Source: Deltaproteobacteria bacterium (lineage in GTDB: Bacteria > Desulfobacterota > Binatia > UBA9968). Taken from it: a stretch of 7,443 nt of DNA. Positions 1 to 5,934 of the stretch are shown in pieces. The stretch covers positions 1 to 7,443 of the forward strand of contig JAJONK010000110.1 in NCBI GenBank assembly GCA_021323355.1. Reading direction: 5' to 3'. The notes beneath the pieces were generated by a model. The model was not told the DNA's origin. It saw nothing but the letters and a program-made list of their open reading frames with translations, and did no database searches. The stretch's first letter is position 1. Each line of letters begins with the position of its first letter. Made by a program: the position numbers and the translations under genes.

Positions 1-166
1 TGAGCGGGGGCGAGGCGGCAAAACAGGTTCGAAAACGTTCGGAGATCTCAAAAGAAGAAACCTCCATGCCGTAGTTTTTAGCAAATGAAGTATAAGTTTG
101 ACCCACGGGCCTGACCGGCGTAATGAGGGTTCCCGCGGCATCGAAGAAAACTGCTTTGATTGACAT
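1..166 (-). CDS. HAD-superfamily hydrolase, N-terminal part (runs off left edge)
   Basis: The minus strand from an ATG at 166-164 is open to the window edge, giving 55 codons. The start MSIKAVFFDAAGTLI is HAD motif I: nucleophile Asp9, then G12-T13-L14 after a hydrophobic strand. Next comes a helical cap-like stretch (PVGQTYTSFAKNYGME), which recalls the REG-2-like HAD-IA subgroup. Known for the family: the motif-I Asp forms a covalent phospho- or acyl-enzyme intermediate, and the enzymes are cytosolic. The usual second Asp of DxD is Ala11 here. That is seen in some HAD groups, so substrate and even phosphatase activity are open. An in-frame TGA (169-167) lies directly before the ATG, so the start is fixed. 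The gene diverges from the nicotinamidase gene with 70 bp between the two start codons. The catalytic motifs II-IV lie outside the window. Confidence 0.82.
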   Translation of the reverse strand, partial: MSIKAVFFDAAGTLITPVRPVGQTYTSFAKNYGMEVSSFEISERFRTCFAASPPL

Positions 167-196
167 TCACCGATCCATTTGTTCCGACAGTCTCAA

Positions 197-224
197 TTGC
201 AACGACCGTATCATTCTCTATAAT
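197..224 (+). promoter_or_regulatory. Probable sigma-70-type promoter for pncA
   Basis: A perfect TATAAT lies at 219-224, with TTGCAA at 197-202 (4 of 6 match to TTGACA) and a 16-bp spacer. It sits in the 70-bp gap between the divergent HAD and pncA genes. Transcription would be expected to begin near 231, only about 6 bases before the pncA ATG at 237. The -10 box lies inside an imperfect palindrome (ATTC at 213-216, GAAT at 225-228) that could bind a dimeric regulator. That last point is speculation. Confidence 0.5.
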
Positions 225-236
225 GAATAGAAATCG

Positions 237-830
237 ATGGAAATTAACAAAGCATTGTTGATTGTCGACGTGCAAAATGATTTTTGTCCAGGTGGCGCTC
301 TGGGTGTGCAGAACGGCGATCGTATTGTGCCGGTTCTCAACCGCTACATTGAAAGGTTCGCTCAAGCGGGCATGCCGGTCTTTGTTACGCGCGACTGGCA
401 TCCGCCGAGGACGAGTCATTTCAATACTGCGGGAGGGGTATGGCCGCCTCACTGCATCCAAGGATCAAAAGGCGCAGAGTTTCATCCTGACTTGAAGATC
501 AGCAACGATGCTGTGGTTCTATCCAAAGGGACGGCTGCAGACGAGGATAGTTACTCCGCTTTTGCTGCCGCGGATTCGCGCGGTGCGGCTTTAAAAGATC
601 TTCTGAGGCAACGCGGAATCGAACGGATTTATGTCGGCGGATTAGCTACCGATTATTGTGTCAAAGAAACTGTGCTCGAAGGCCTCATGCAAGGATTTCA
701 GGTTGTCCTTCTCCAAGACGCAATCTGCGGCGTCAATCTCCAACCCGAAGATTCTGCTCAAGCCATTGACGCTATGGTGAAAGCCGGGGTTACGGTCGCA
801 CCTCCTGTGGACGGTTTTCGTCTTGAATGA
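237..830 (+). CDS. pncA: Nicotinamidase (isochorismatase-like hydrolase)
   Basis: This enzyme hydrolyses nicotinamide to nicotinate plus ammonia in the cytosol, feeding the Preiss-Handler route of NAD salvage. At 197 aa it has the usual length for PncA. The expected catalytic triad is present: Asp11 (LLIVDVQNDF), Lys97 (VLSKGT) and the nucleophile Cys141 (GGLATDYCV, with the usual cis-peptide context). Metal ligands are likely Asp53, His55 (RDWH) and His72, with His61 nearby. DSYSAF (104-109) is also a family motif. The strand-forming hydrophobic core begins a few residues after Met1, so the ATG at 237 is credible. No Shine-Dalgarno sequence precedes it, and the promoter sits so close that the message may be nearly leaderless. 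The next gene starts 93 bp downstream on the same strand. Pyrazinamidase activity would be expected as a side activity. Confidence 0.95.
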   Translation: MEINKALLIVDVQNDFCPGGALGVQNGDRIVPVLNRYIERFAQAGMPVFVTRDWHPPRTSHFNTAGGVWPPHCIQGSKGAEFHPDLKISNDAVVLSKGTAADEDSYSAFAAADSRGAALKDLLRQRGIERIYVGGLATDYCVKETVLEGLMQGFQVVLLQDAICGVNLQPEDSAQAIDAMVKAGVTVAPPVDGFRLE

Positions 831-923
831 AATTGTTATCGCTCTGAGCAATCGATGCTCGGTTCCTATCGGTTTGGCAGGGTGTCCCGTCCCGAAAATC
901 GATTTAGGTCTCAAGGTGGTTTA

Positions 924-1727
924 GTGACAGCTGATCATGATTATAGAGAAGAGTTGGCGACTGCCGAAGAAGCGGTCCGCGAAGCAGGCTCGATTGTGAT
1001 GCGGCTGTTCAAGGGAAAATTTGATATTCGTGAAAAGAGTAAAAATAATCCCGTCACGACCGCGGATATCGAAGCAAACCGCAGAATTCGCGAAATTATC
1101 ACGGGCAGGTTTGCAAACGACGGATGGCTTTCCGAGGAAGATCAGGACAGCCCGAAACGGCTGAGTTCCTCCCGAATTTGGATCATTGATCCAATAGATG
1201 GGACTAAAGAATTTATTGAAGGCGTCCCCCAGTTTGCAGTGTCGATCGGCTTCGTCGTTGATGGGCGGCCCACTGTCGCGGCGGTTTACAATCCGGCCGA
1301 AGATTCGCTGTACAAGGCCGCGGCAGGCCAGGGAGCCTACTTGAACGATAAACCGATTAGCGTTTCTCAACGCAGTTCGCTAGAGGGCGCGTTGCTGCTG
1401 GTCAGCCGCTCGGAGCCGCAGCGGAAATTCCAGGTATTCGTCGACCATTGCGAGATCCAGAAAGTCGGCAGCATTGCCTTTAGATTGGCTAAAATAGCCG
1501 GGGGTGACGGCGACGGCACGCTGACGTTCCGCTCGATTCACGAGTGGGATATCTGCGCCGGCGTGTTGATTGTGCTCGAGGCCGGCGGCAAAGTGGTTGA
1601 CGGGCCCGGCGCTGGTTTGATGTTTAACCGGCCGCAAGCCAAACATCGCGGCGTTGTTGCCGCCAATGCATCTTTGGCCGACGGACTGCAGCGCTTGTGG
1701 GTGGAAGCTATGGCACGCAACGGATAA
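924..1727 (+). CDS. cysQ: CysQ-like / inositol monophosphatase family phosphatase
   Basis: The protein is a 267-aa Mg-dependent, Li-sensitive-type sugar/nucleotide phosphatase. The most likely substrate is 3'-phosphoadenosine 5'-phosphate (PAP) or PAPS from sulfate assimilation. Metal-binding motifs are visible: Asp48 (PVTTADIEAN), Glu71-Glu72 (LSEED), the signature IDPIDGTKEF with Asp89 and Asp92 (88-97), and the C-terminal HEWDICAG with Asp209 followed by LEAGGKV. DPIDGTKEFI favours CysQ-type over classical inositol monophosphatases (DPLDGT-N-F). I place the start at GTG 924 because AAGGTGG lies 4 bases upstream (913-919) and the conserved helix begins soon after. An in-frame ATG at 855 would add 23 residues without family character. 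It could also act on histidinol phosphate or inositol phosphates, so the symbol is tentative. A small zinc-finger-like gene follows after 18 bp. Confidence 0.85.
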   Translation: MTADHDYREELATAEEAVREAGSIVMRLFKGKFDIREKSKNNPVTTADIEANRRIREIITGRFANDGWLSEEDQDSPKRLSSSRIWIIDPIDGTKEFIEGVPQFAVSIGFVVDGRPTVAAVYNPAEDSLYKAAAGQGAYLNDKPISVSQRSSLEGALLLVSRSEPQRKFQVFVDHCEIQKVGSIAFRLAKIAGGDGDGTLTFRSIHEWDICAGVLIVLEAGGKVVDGPGAGLMFNRPQAKHRGVVAANASLADGLQRLWVEAMARNG

Positions 1728-1733
1728 ATTAGG

Positions 1734-1745
1734 ATCGATATCGAT
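1734..1745. repeat. Perfect 12-bp palindrome ATCGATATCGAT before a start codon
   Basis: ATCGATATCGAT equals its own reverse complement. It lies between the AGGA ribosome-binding site (1731-1734) and the ATG at 1746. It could be a protein-binding site or simply spacer sequence, and ATCGAT occurs elsewhere in the window. Confidence 0.3.
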
Positions 1746-2069
1746 ATGCGTCAATGTGTTTACTGCGGCGACCGCTCGAGTTTGTGGTCGCGTATGTGTC
1801 CGGACTGTCAAAAGCTCATGAGGCGAGTCGATGAGTTGCGTGGCAAAGTCGGATTTGGCGAGTTTCTCGATGGGCTCGAGCAGACTGGAGTGGCCAAGCA
1901 GAAGATCATGACCTTCTTGAAAGCCGACCCGGACGGACAAGGAAGCGTACAAGATCAGGTCACTGCCGAGATGACAACTGAGTTGATGAAGGTGATGGGA
2001 ATATCAGGGCAGCAGACAACTGAGAACGTCAAGCGGATCCGTAATTCGGTCGATAAGGATTCGAAATAG
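1746..2069 (+). CDS. Small protein with N-terminal four-cysteine zinc-ribbon-like motif, function unknown
   Basis: I do not recognise this 107-aa protein. Its N-terminus has two CxxC knuckles, Cys4/Cys7 and Cys18/Cys21 (RQCVYCGD ... RMCPDCQ). Their spacing fits a single zinc-binding site. The remainder is predicted helical, charged and without membrane segments (for example MRRVDELRGKV, and KVMGISGQQTTENVKRIRN near the C-terminus), and it resembles no catalytic domain I know. The ATG is preceded by AGGA at 1731-1734 and by a perfect 12-bp palindrome ending at 1745, directly against the start codon. It lies 18 bp after the phosphatase gene and 18 bp before the first Rieske gene, so co-transcription is likely. 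A role as a metal-binding accessory to the Rieske proteins is only a guess from position. Confidence 0.72.
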   Translation: MRQCVYCGDRSSLWSRMCPDCQKLMRRVDELRGKVGFGEFLDGLEQTGVAKQKIMTFLKADPDGQGSVQDQVTAEMTTELMKVMGISGQQTTENVKRIRNSVDKDSK

Positions 2070-2087
2070 CTCTCTCACTTACCTGCC

Positions 2088-2567
2088 GTGGAAATCACTG
2101 TTTACCTGTCGATTGTTTTTCTTGTTCTTTACCTAGTTAGCCTAGGCATTCACCGACGCAACTTTTTGCGCGACAAACGGCGGATGTGCGATGAAAGCCG
2201 CGATGGCGCCAGAGTTATCAGCCAGGTCGAAGACCTGAGTCCCGGTTCGGTCAAGAAATTTTGGATCATTTGCCAAAAGTATCGGGTCGACGGGTTTTTA
2301 GTGAACGAACGAGGTAACTTTCATGCTTATGTGAATCGCTGCCGCCATATGCCGACGCCCTTGGATTTTATTCGTGACCAATTTGTCAGCGCTGACGGGA
2401 AATACTTGATGTGCTATACCCATGGCGCTCTTTATGAATTTGCCACCGGGTTGTGTGTTGACGGACCTTGCAAGGGCCAAGCGCTCTATCGCTTGCCCGT
2501 CAGAGTAGATCGGGGCGAAATTTTGGTCGGATGCCCGGAAGGAGACCTGTCCTATCTCAAGGAGTGA
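2088..2567 (+). CDS. Membrane-anchored Rieske [2Fe-2S] protein
   Basis: This 159-aa protein has an N-terminal membrane segment (about residues 3-21, VYLSIVFLVLYLVSLGI) followed by basic residues (HRRN), which predicts an anchor with the rest in the cytoplasm. The Rieske fold follows at about 43-147. The cluster ligands are Cys85/His87 (NRCRHM) and Cys109/His112 (MCYTHGALYEF), giving C-x-H-x21-C-x2-H, and then the conserved GLCVDGPCKG (121-130). The x21 spacing is longer than the 15-17 of typical Rieske ferredoxins. It matches a subgroup of small NirD-like proteins I recall in proteobacteria. The expected role is one-electron transfer, but the partner is unknown. The start is GTG 2088: the preceding in-frame stop is the TAG of the upstream gene, 18 bp away, and the next ATG would remove the anchor. 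No good Shine-Dalgarno sequence is visible, so translational coupling is possible. A second Rieske gene follows after 8 bp. Confidence 0.85.
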   Translation: MEITVYLSIVFLVLYLVSLGIHRRNFLRDKRRMCDESRDGARVISQVEDLSPGSVKKFWIICQKYRVDGFLVNERGNFHAYVNRCRHMPTPLDFIRDQFVSADGKYLMCYTHGALYEFATGLCVDGPCKGQALYRLPVRVDRGEILVGCPEGDLSYLKE

Positions 2568-2575
2568 AGCCCAGC

Positions 2576-2953
2576 ATGACCGCAGCCAAAGAAAAAAAGA
2601 TCGGCAAAAGAAAACTCGTCGGCCAAGTGGGTGAACTGGCTCATGGTGCCAGTAAAAAATTTATCATCCGGTCCGGCGATCGCGACTTGGAAGCATTACT
2701 CGTCAATTACGAGGGGACATTCTTCGCTTATAGAAACCGTTGCCCTCATGTCGGAATCACATTGGATTGGGTTGATAATCAGTTCTTCTCGGTCGATGGT
2801 CGTTATCTGATGTGCGCCAATCATGGCGCCGTGTTCGAGCCCAAAACCGGCGACTGTATCTGGGGCCCGTGCGCCGGTCTTGCGCTCCAGAGTGTCTCGC
2901 TGGAAATCGAAGGCGAGAAAATTTTTGCCGAATGCTCAGATGCCGGGGATTGA
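2576..2953 (+). CDS. Soluble Rieske [2Fe-2S] protein
   Basis: This 125-aa protein carries the same Rieske domain as its upstream neighbour but no membrane segment. Ligands are Cys56/His58 (NRCPHVG) and Cys80/His83 (MCANHGAVFEP), again C-x-H-x21-C-x2-H, with GDCIWGPCAG at 92-101. The start is ATG 2576, with AAGGAG at 2559-2564 overlapping the end of the upstream gene. A longer in-frame reading back to 2468 lies inside that gene and is not expected. The lysine-rich leader (TAAKEKKIGKRK) is cytosolic in character. CPHxGxxLDW followed by GxYLMCxxHGA is close to the small ferredoxin-like Rieske proteins of ring-hydroxylating or nitrite-reductase systems, but no oxygenase or reductase gene is nearby. 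The pair probably arose by tandem duplication, the first copy then gaining an anchor or this one losing it. A HIT gene follows after 29 bp. Confidence 0.88.
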   Translation: MTAAKEKKIGKRKLVGQVGELAHGASKKFIIRSGDRDLEALLVNYEGTFFAYRNRCPHVGITLDWVDNQFFSVDGRYLMCANHGAVFEPKTGDCIWGPCAGLALQSVSLEIEGEKIFAECSDAGD

Positions 2954-2982
2954 TTCGATCGTGATAAAACCGGAGCGCGAGT

Positions 2983-3327
2983 ATGAGTGATTGCCTCTTC
3001 TGCGGGATCGTCAATGGCAGCATCAAAGCCGACGTCGTCTACCGCGATGAAACCGTGATCGCCTTCAAGGACATCGTGCCCCGAGCGCCGGTTCATGTTT
3101 TGATCATACCGACTGCGCACATCGCGATGCTTTCGGATTTAACGCCGAACGACGACAAGATAGTTGCTGCAGTTTTCCGCGCAACCGGGAAGCTAGCCGA
3201 GCAGCTCGGAGTCGCAAAGAGCGGTTATCGTATCGTCGTCAATTGCGGCGCCGATGCCGGTCAGACCGTTTTTCACCTGCATTACCACCTGCTCGGTGGC
3301 CGTCAGATGGGTTGGCCTCCCGGCTAG
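2983..3327 (+). CDS. HIT-family (HINT-like) nucleotide hydrolase
   Basis: The protein is a 114-aa histidine-triad protein of normal HINT length. The triad HLHYHLL (His98, His100, His102) is complete, with His100 expected to be the nucleophile attacking the alpha-phosphate of purine nucleoside phosphoramidates or adenylates. The N-terminal DCLFCGIV (Cys4, Cys7) with His46 (TAHI) and His98 forms the structural zinc site seen in many bacterial HIT proteins. The C-terminus QMGWPPG is the usual HINT tail. It is cytosolic and probably dimeric. GGAG at 2972-2975 lies 7 bases before the ATG. The cellular substrate of bacterial HINT proteins is generally not settled. The position between a Rieske gene and gdh suggests general nucleotide housekeeping rather than a dedicated pathway. 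Confidence 0.94.
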   Translation: MSDCLFCGIVNGSIKADVVYRDETVIAFKDIVPRAPVHVLIIPTAHIAMLSDLTPNDDKIVAAVFRATGKLAEQLGVAKSGYRIVVNCGADAGQTVFHLHYHLLGGRQMGWPPG

Positions 3328-3377
3328 TGCGAGTCGCTAATTCTAACAAAGAAATATCATGGAGCTAACGAAGCTAT

Positions 3378-4637
3378 ATGGCGACTACTGAATGGCGCAA
3401 TGAAACCAGCGACATGGCCGTGCAACAATTCGATGTCGCCGCTGCCAAGCTGGGACTTGATCCCAATCTTGCTGTTCGATTGCGCAGGCCGGACCGGGCC
3501 ATGGTTGTCAGTGTGCCCACCCGAATGGACGATGGTAGGGTCAATGTTTTCACCGGATATCGAGTGCAGCACAACGATGTTTTGGGGCCGTTCAAAGGAG
3601 GACTCCGATACCACCCAAGTGTAAGCCTGGGCGAAGTCTCCGCTTTGGCGATGTGGATGACTTGGAAATGCTCCCTTGTCGGCCTGCCGCTCGGCGGCGC
3701 CAAGGGCGGTATCGCCTGCGACCCGGCCGAGTTGTCACGCAATGAGCTTCAATCCATGACTAGGCGTTACACTGCTGAAATCCTCAACTTCATCGGCCCC
3801 GAGATCGATGTGCCGGCGCCGGATATGGGAACCAACGAGCAGATCATGGCCTGGATTATGGACACTTACTCGCAGCACAAAGGCCACGCAGTTCCCGAAA
3901 TAGTCACCGGGAAACCGATCGCGATCGGTGGTACCTTGGGGCGAAGAGAAGCAACCGGTCGTGGTGTTGTATACACGATCATCGAAGCCGCTAACCATCT
4001 CGGAGTTGATCTCACCAAATGCACCGCGGCAATACAAGGATTTGGCAATGTCGGCTCGGTCGTCGTAAAGGAACTCAATGACATCGGCGTAAGGATAATC
4101 GGTGTGGCAGATCGGACGGGCGGCTTTTATGACGCCAACGGTTTGCCGATAGCCAGACTGCTCGAGATCGCCTCTCAAACTCATAGTCTTGAAGCTTTCC
4201 CTTTCGGACAGAAAATTACAAATGCAGAACTCTTGGAGCTTAAATGCGACATTCTAGTTCCGGCTGCATTGGAAATGCAGATCACGCAGGAAAATGCTCA
4301 ACGTTTGCAGTGTCGCATCCTGGCAGAGGGAGCGAATGGTCCGACAACGCCGGAAGCTGATGCAATACTGCGGGATAAGGACGTCTTTGTCATACCCGAC
4401 ATTTTGGCCAACGCCGGCGGCGTGGTTGTGTCGTACTTTGAATGGGTGCAGGACTTGCAAAATTTCTTTTGGACTGAAGAGGAGATTACCAGAAAATTGC
4501 GGGATATTCTGGTCAAAGCATTTCACGAAGTCCTGCAAATGAGTCAGAAAGAAAACGTCGAAATGCGGTTAGCCGCTTTGATGATCGGCATCGATCGCGT
4601 TGCGCGGGCCATGCTATGGCGTGGTTTGTATGCATGA
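3378..4637 (+). CDS. gdhA: Glutamate dehydrogenase (Glu/Leu/Phe/Val dehydrogenase family)
   Basis: This 419-aa protein has the usual length for the hexameric class. It catalyses reversible oxidative deamination of glutamate to 2-oxoglutarate and ammonia. The dimerisation/substrate domain holds PFKGGLRYHPSV (Lys73), WKC (Lys97) and the family signature LPLGGAKGGIACDP with catalytic Lys109. Asp149 in PAPDMGTNE is the second catalytic residue. The cofactor domain has GFGNVG (221-226), and Asp245 (GVADR) at the end of the second strand suggests NAD rather than NADP. NAGGVVVSYFEWVQ near the C-terminus is also characteristic. The start at ATG 3378 has GGAG at 3361-3364, a rather long 13-base spacing. 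Gaps to the HIT gene (50 bp) and to efp (78 bp) allow either co-transcription or separate promoters. Lys73 with the small-residue context favours glutamate over branched-chain substrates, but I cannot exclude a broader range. Confidence 0.96.
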   Translation: MATTEWRNETSDMAVQQFDVAAAKLGLDPNLAVRLRRPDRAMVVSVPTRMDDGRVNVFTGYRVQHNDVLGPFKGGLRYHPSVSLGEVSALAMWMTWKCSLVGLPLGGAKGGIACDPAELSRNELQSMTRRYTAEILNFIGPEIDVPAPDMGTNEQIMAWIMDTYSQHKGHAVPEIVTGKPIAIGGTLGRREATGRGVVYTIIEAANHLGVDLTKCTAAIQGFGNVGSVVVKELNDIGVRIIGVADRTGGFYDANGLPIARLLEIASQTHSLEAFPFGQKITNAELLELKCDILVPAALEMQITQENAQRLQCRILAEGANGPTTPEADAILRDKDVFVIPDILANAGGVVVSYFEWVQDLQNFFWTEEEITRKLRDILVKAFHEVLQMSQKENVEMRLAALMIGIDRVARAMLWRGLYA

Positions 4638-4699
4638 TTACAGGTTGAACTAAACAATAGATGAAGCGTAGCACCCCGGTAACAACAGCGGCGGTGGCG

Positions 4700-4710
4700 A
4701 AGGAAGGAAG
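4700..4710 (+). promoter_or_regulatory. Strong purine-rich ribosome-binding site of efp
   Basis: AAGGAAGGAAG ends 5 bases before the efp ATG at 4716 and offers overlapping AAGGA-type pairings to the 16S 3' end. It is one of the strongest Shine-Dalgarno matches in the window, in line with high EF-P demand. Confidence 0.6.
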
Positions 4711-4715
4711 TTAAT

Positions 4716-5276
4716 ATGATTCAAGCAACCCAACTAAGACCCGGCATGATTATCGTTCATGGAAATGATCTCTATCGTGTCACCGCGGTGCACCATCTAA
4801 CCCCCGGCAACAAGCGGGGATTCATGCAGACTAAAATGAAAAGCCTACGTACCGGTGTGGGTACCGAATACAAGTTTCGCTCTGAAGATCGTGTCGACCA
4901 GGCGATTTTGCAAACTCGACAGATGCAATACTTATACGCTGAAGGAGATATGCACACCTTCATGGACACTGAGAACTATGAGCAGATGACATTATCGGCC
5001 GATGATATCGGAGACCTGCTATCGTTTCTGCTGCCTAATCATGTGGTGGAAGTGGAATTGTACGATGGTAAGCCGGTGGGGATCAGCCCGCCACCCACCG
5101 TGGATCTGGAAGTCATCGATACCGAACCCTCGATGAAAGGAGCTACGGCAAGCGCGTCCTACAAACCGGCGAAACTCGAAACCGGAGTTACCATTCAAGT
5201 GCCGCCGTTTGTTCAAGTCGGCGATAGAGTGAGAGTGGATCCCGCAGAGGGCAGTTATCTGGAACGGGTCAAGTAG
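4716..5276 (+). CDS. efp: Translation elongation factor P with atypical loop tip
   Basis: EF-P binds between the ribosomal P and E sites and relieves stalling at polyproline stretches. At 186 aa it has normal EF-P length. It shows the N-terminal KOW-like domain (QLRPGMIIVHGNDLYRV), the OB domains and the C-terminal EF-P signature (GATASASYKPAK, then ETGVTIQVPPFVQVGDRVRVD). The tip loop that reaches the peptidyl-transferase centre reads TPGNKRGF (29-36). Asn32 occupies the place of the Lys34 that EpmA lysylates in E. coli and of the Arg32 that is rhamnosylated in others, and Lys33 follows it. I recall PGN-type tips in Acidobacteria-like EF-Ps, so this may be a lineage variant working without the known modifications or using Lys33. 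The EfpL/YeiP paralogue is less likely, given the strong classical C-terminal signature. The 3' end overlaps coaE by 8 bp, tail to tail. Confidence 0.96.
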   Translation: MIQATQLRPGMIIVHGNDLYRVTAVHHLTPGNKRGFMQTKMKSLRTGVGTEYKFRSEDRVDQAILQTRQMQYLYAEGDMHTFMDTENYEQMTLSADDIGDLLSFLLPNHVVEVELYDGKPVGISPPPTVDLEVIDTEPSMKGATASASYKPAKLETGVTIQVPPFVQVGDRVRVDPAEGSYLERVK

Positions 5277-5865
5277 CGAGAATCGTTTGGACTAGCGTCT
5301 TCACCGTACTCTCGAGATCCTCAAGGGTTCCGTTGTTATCGATCACATAGTCCGCCAGCTTTCGTTTTTCCTCCAAGCTCATTTGAGCTCCGAGATGTTG
5401 CTCAATTTCCGCTTCGGTTAAGCTATCTCGCTGGCGGAGCCGCCGTTTCTGAGCCGCAGTGTCGCAGGCCACTAGAATGACCGGGCGGAGCCAAAGATGA
5501 ATCCCGGTTTCAAATAAGAGCGGCGCTTCATAAACCACAAGAGGCGCTCCGGTAGCAGCGCACTCTGCAATTTTTTCCTGCGCCAATCGCCGAATCTTGG
5601 GATGGGTGATGGCTTCCAGCTGTTTTCGCGCTTTCGGCTCGTCGAAGACAAGTTTTCTCAATTTTTTCCGATCTAGTGTTTGGTCCGACTGCAGGATCTC
5701 CTTACCGAAAGTATCGACGATCTCATTCCAGGCCGGCTGATGCGGCTCAACAACTTCGCGGGCAAGCGCATCGGCATCGATGACTTGGGCGCCAAGTCGG
5801 CGAAGAATAGCTGAAACGGTGCTCTTCCCCGAAGCGATGCCGCCGGTAAGGCCTATTAATTTCAC
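5269..5865 (-). CDS. coaE: Dephospho-CoA kinase
   Basis: The enzyme phosphorylates the ribose 3'-hydroxyl of dephospho-CoA with ATP, the last step of CoA synthesis, in the cytosol. At 198 aa it has normal length. The P-loop GGIASGKST spans residues 8-16. VIDADALAREVV follows, with Asp32 in the position of the catalytic base. EAITHPKIRR and VVYEAPLLFETG (LLFE, substrate/lid region) are conserved, as is RLRQRD near the lid and DYVIDNNGTLEDL near the C-terminus. The start codon is GTG (5865-5863), fixed by GTG-AAA-TTA-ATA-GGC encoding the MKLIG strand right before the P-loop. No clear Shine-Dalgarno sequence precedes it, so expression may be modest. It converges on efp with overlapping stop codons and diverges from the glutaredoxin gene across 69 bp, which must hold both promoters. 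Confidence 0.96.
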   Translation of the reverse strand: MKLIGLTGGIASGKSTVSAILRRLGAQVIDADALAREVVEPHQPAWNEIVDTFGKEILQSDQTLDRKKLRKLVFDEPKARKQLEAITHPKIRRLAQEKIAECAATGAPLVVYEAPLLFETGIHLWLRPVILVACDTAAQKRRLRQRDSLTEAEIEQHLGAQMSLEEKRKLADYVIDNNGTLEDLESTVKTLVQTILAT

Positions 5866-5924
5866 GCAACAGTAATGGCAAAATAGACGTGGGGTTGCAA
5901 CGAACAGCCGAATCGGATTTCAGG

Positions 5925-5931
5925 GGAGGAG
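5925..5931 (+). promoter_or_regulatory. Strong Shine-Dalgarno site of glutaredoxin gene
   Basis: GGAGGAG lies 3 bases before the ATG at 5935, counted from the end of the motif. It picks this ATG over an out-of-frame ATG at 5889 that opens a 75-codon alternative reading through the same stretch. Confidence 0.6.
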
Positions 5932-5934
5932 TTT

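Noticed and set aside
846..860. Inverted repeat GAGCA-ATCGA-TGCTC just after pncA, considered as a terminator
   Set aside because: The stem is only 5 bp and no T-run follows on either strand, so there is no support for intrinsic termination.
3359..3391. Ten-codon reading frame MELTKLYGDY overlapping the gdhA start, considered as a leader peptide
   Set aside because: It has no ribosome-binding site of its own, no run of regulatory codons and no attenuator-like hairpins. An ATG here is expected by chance.
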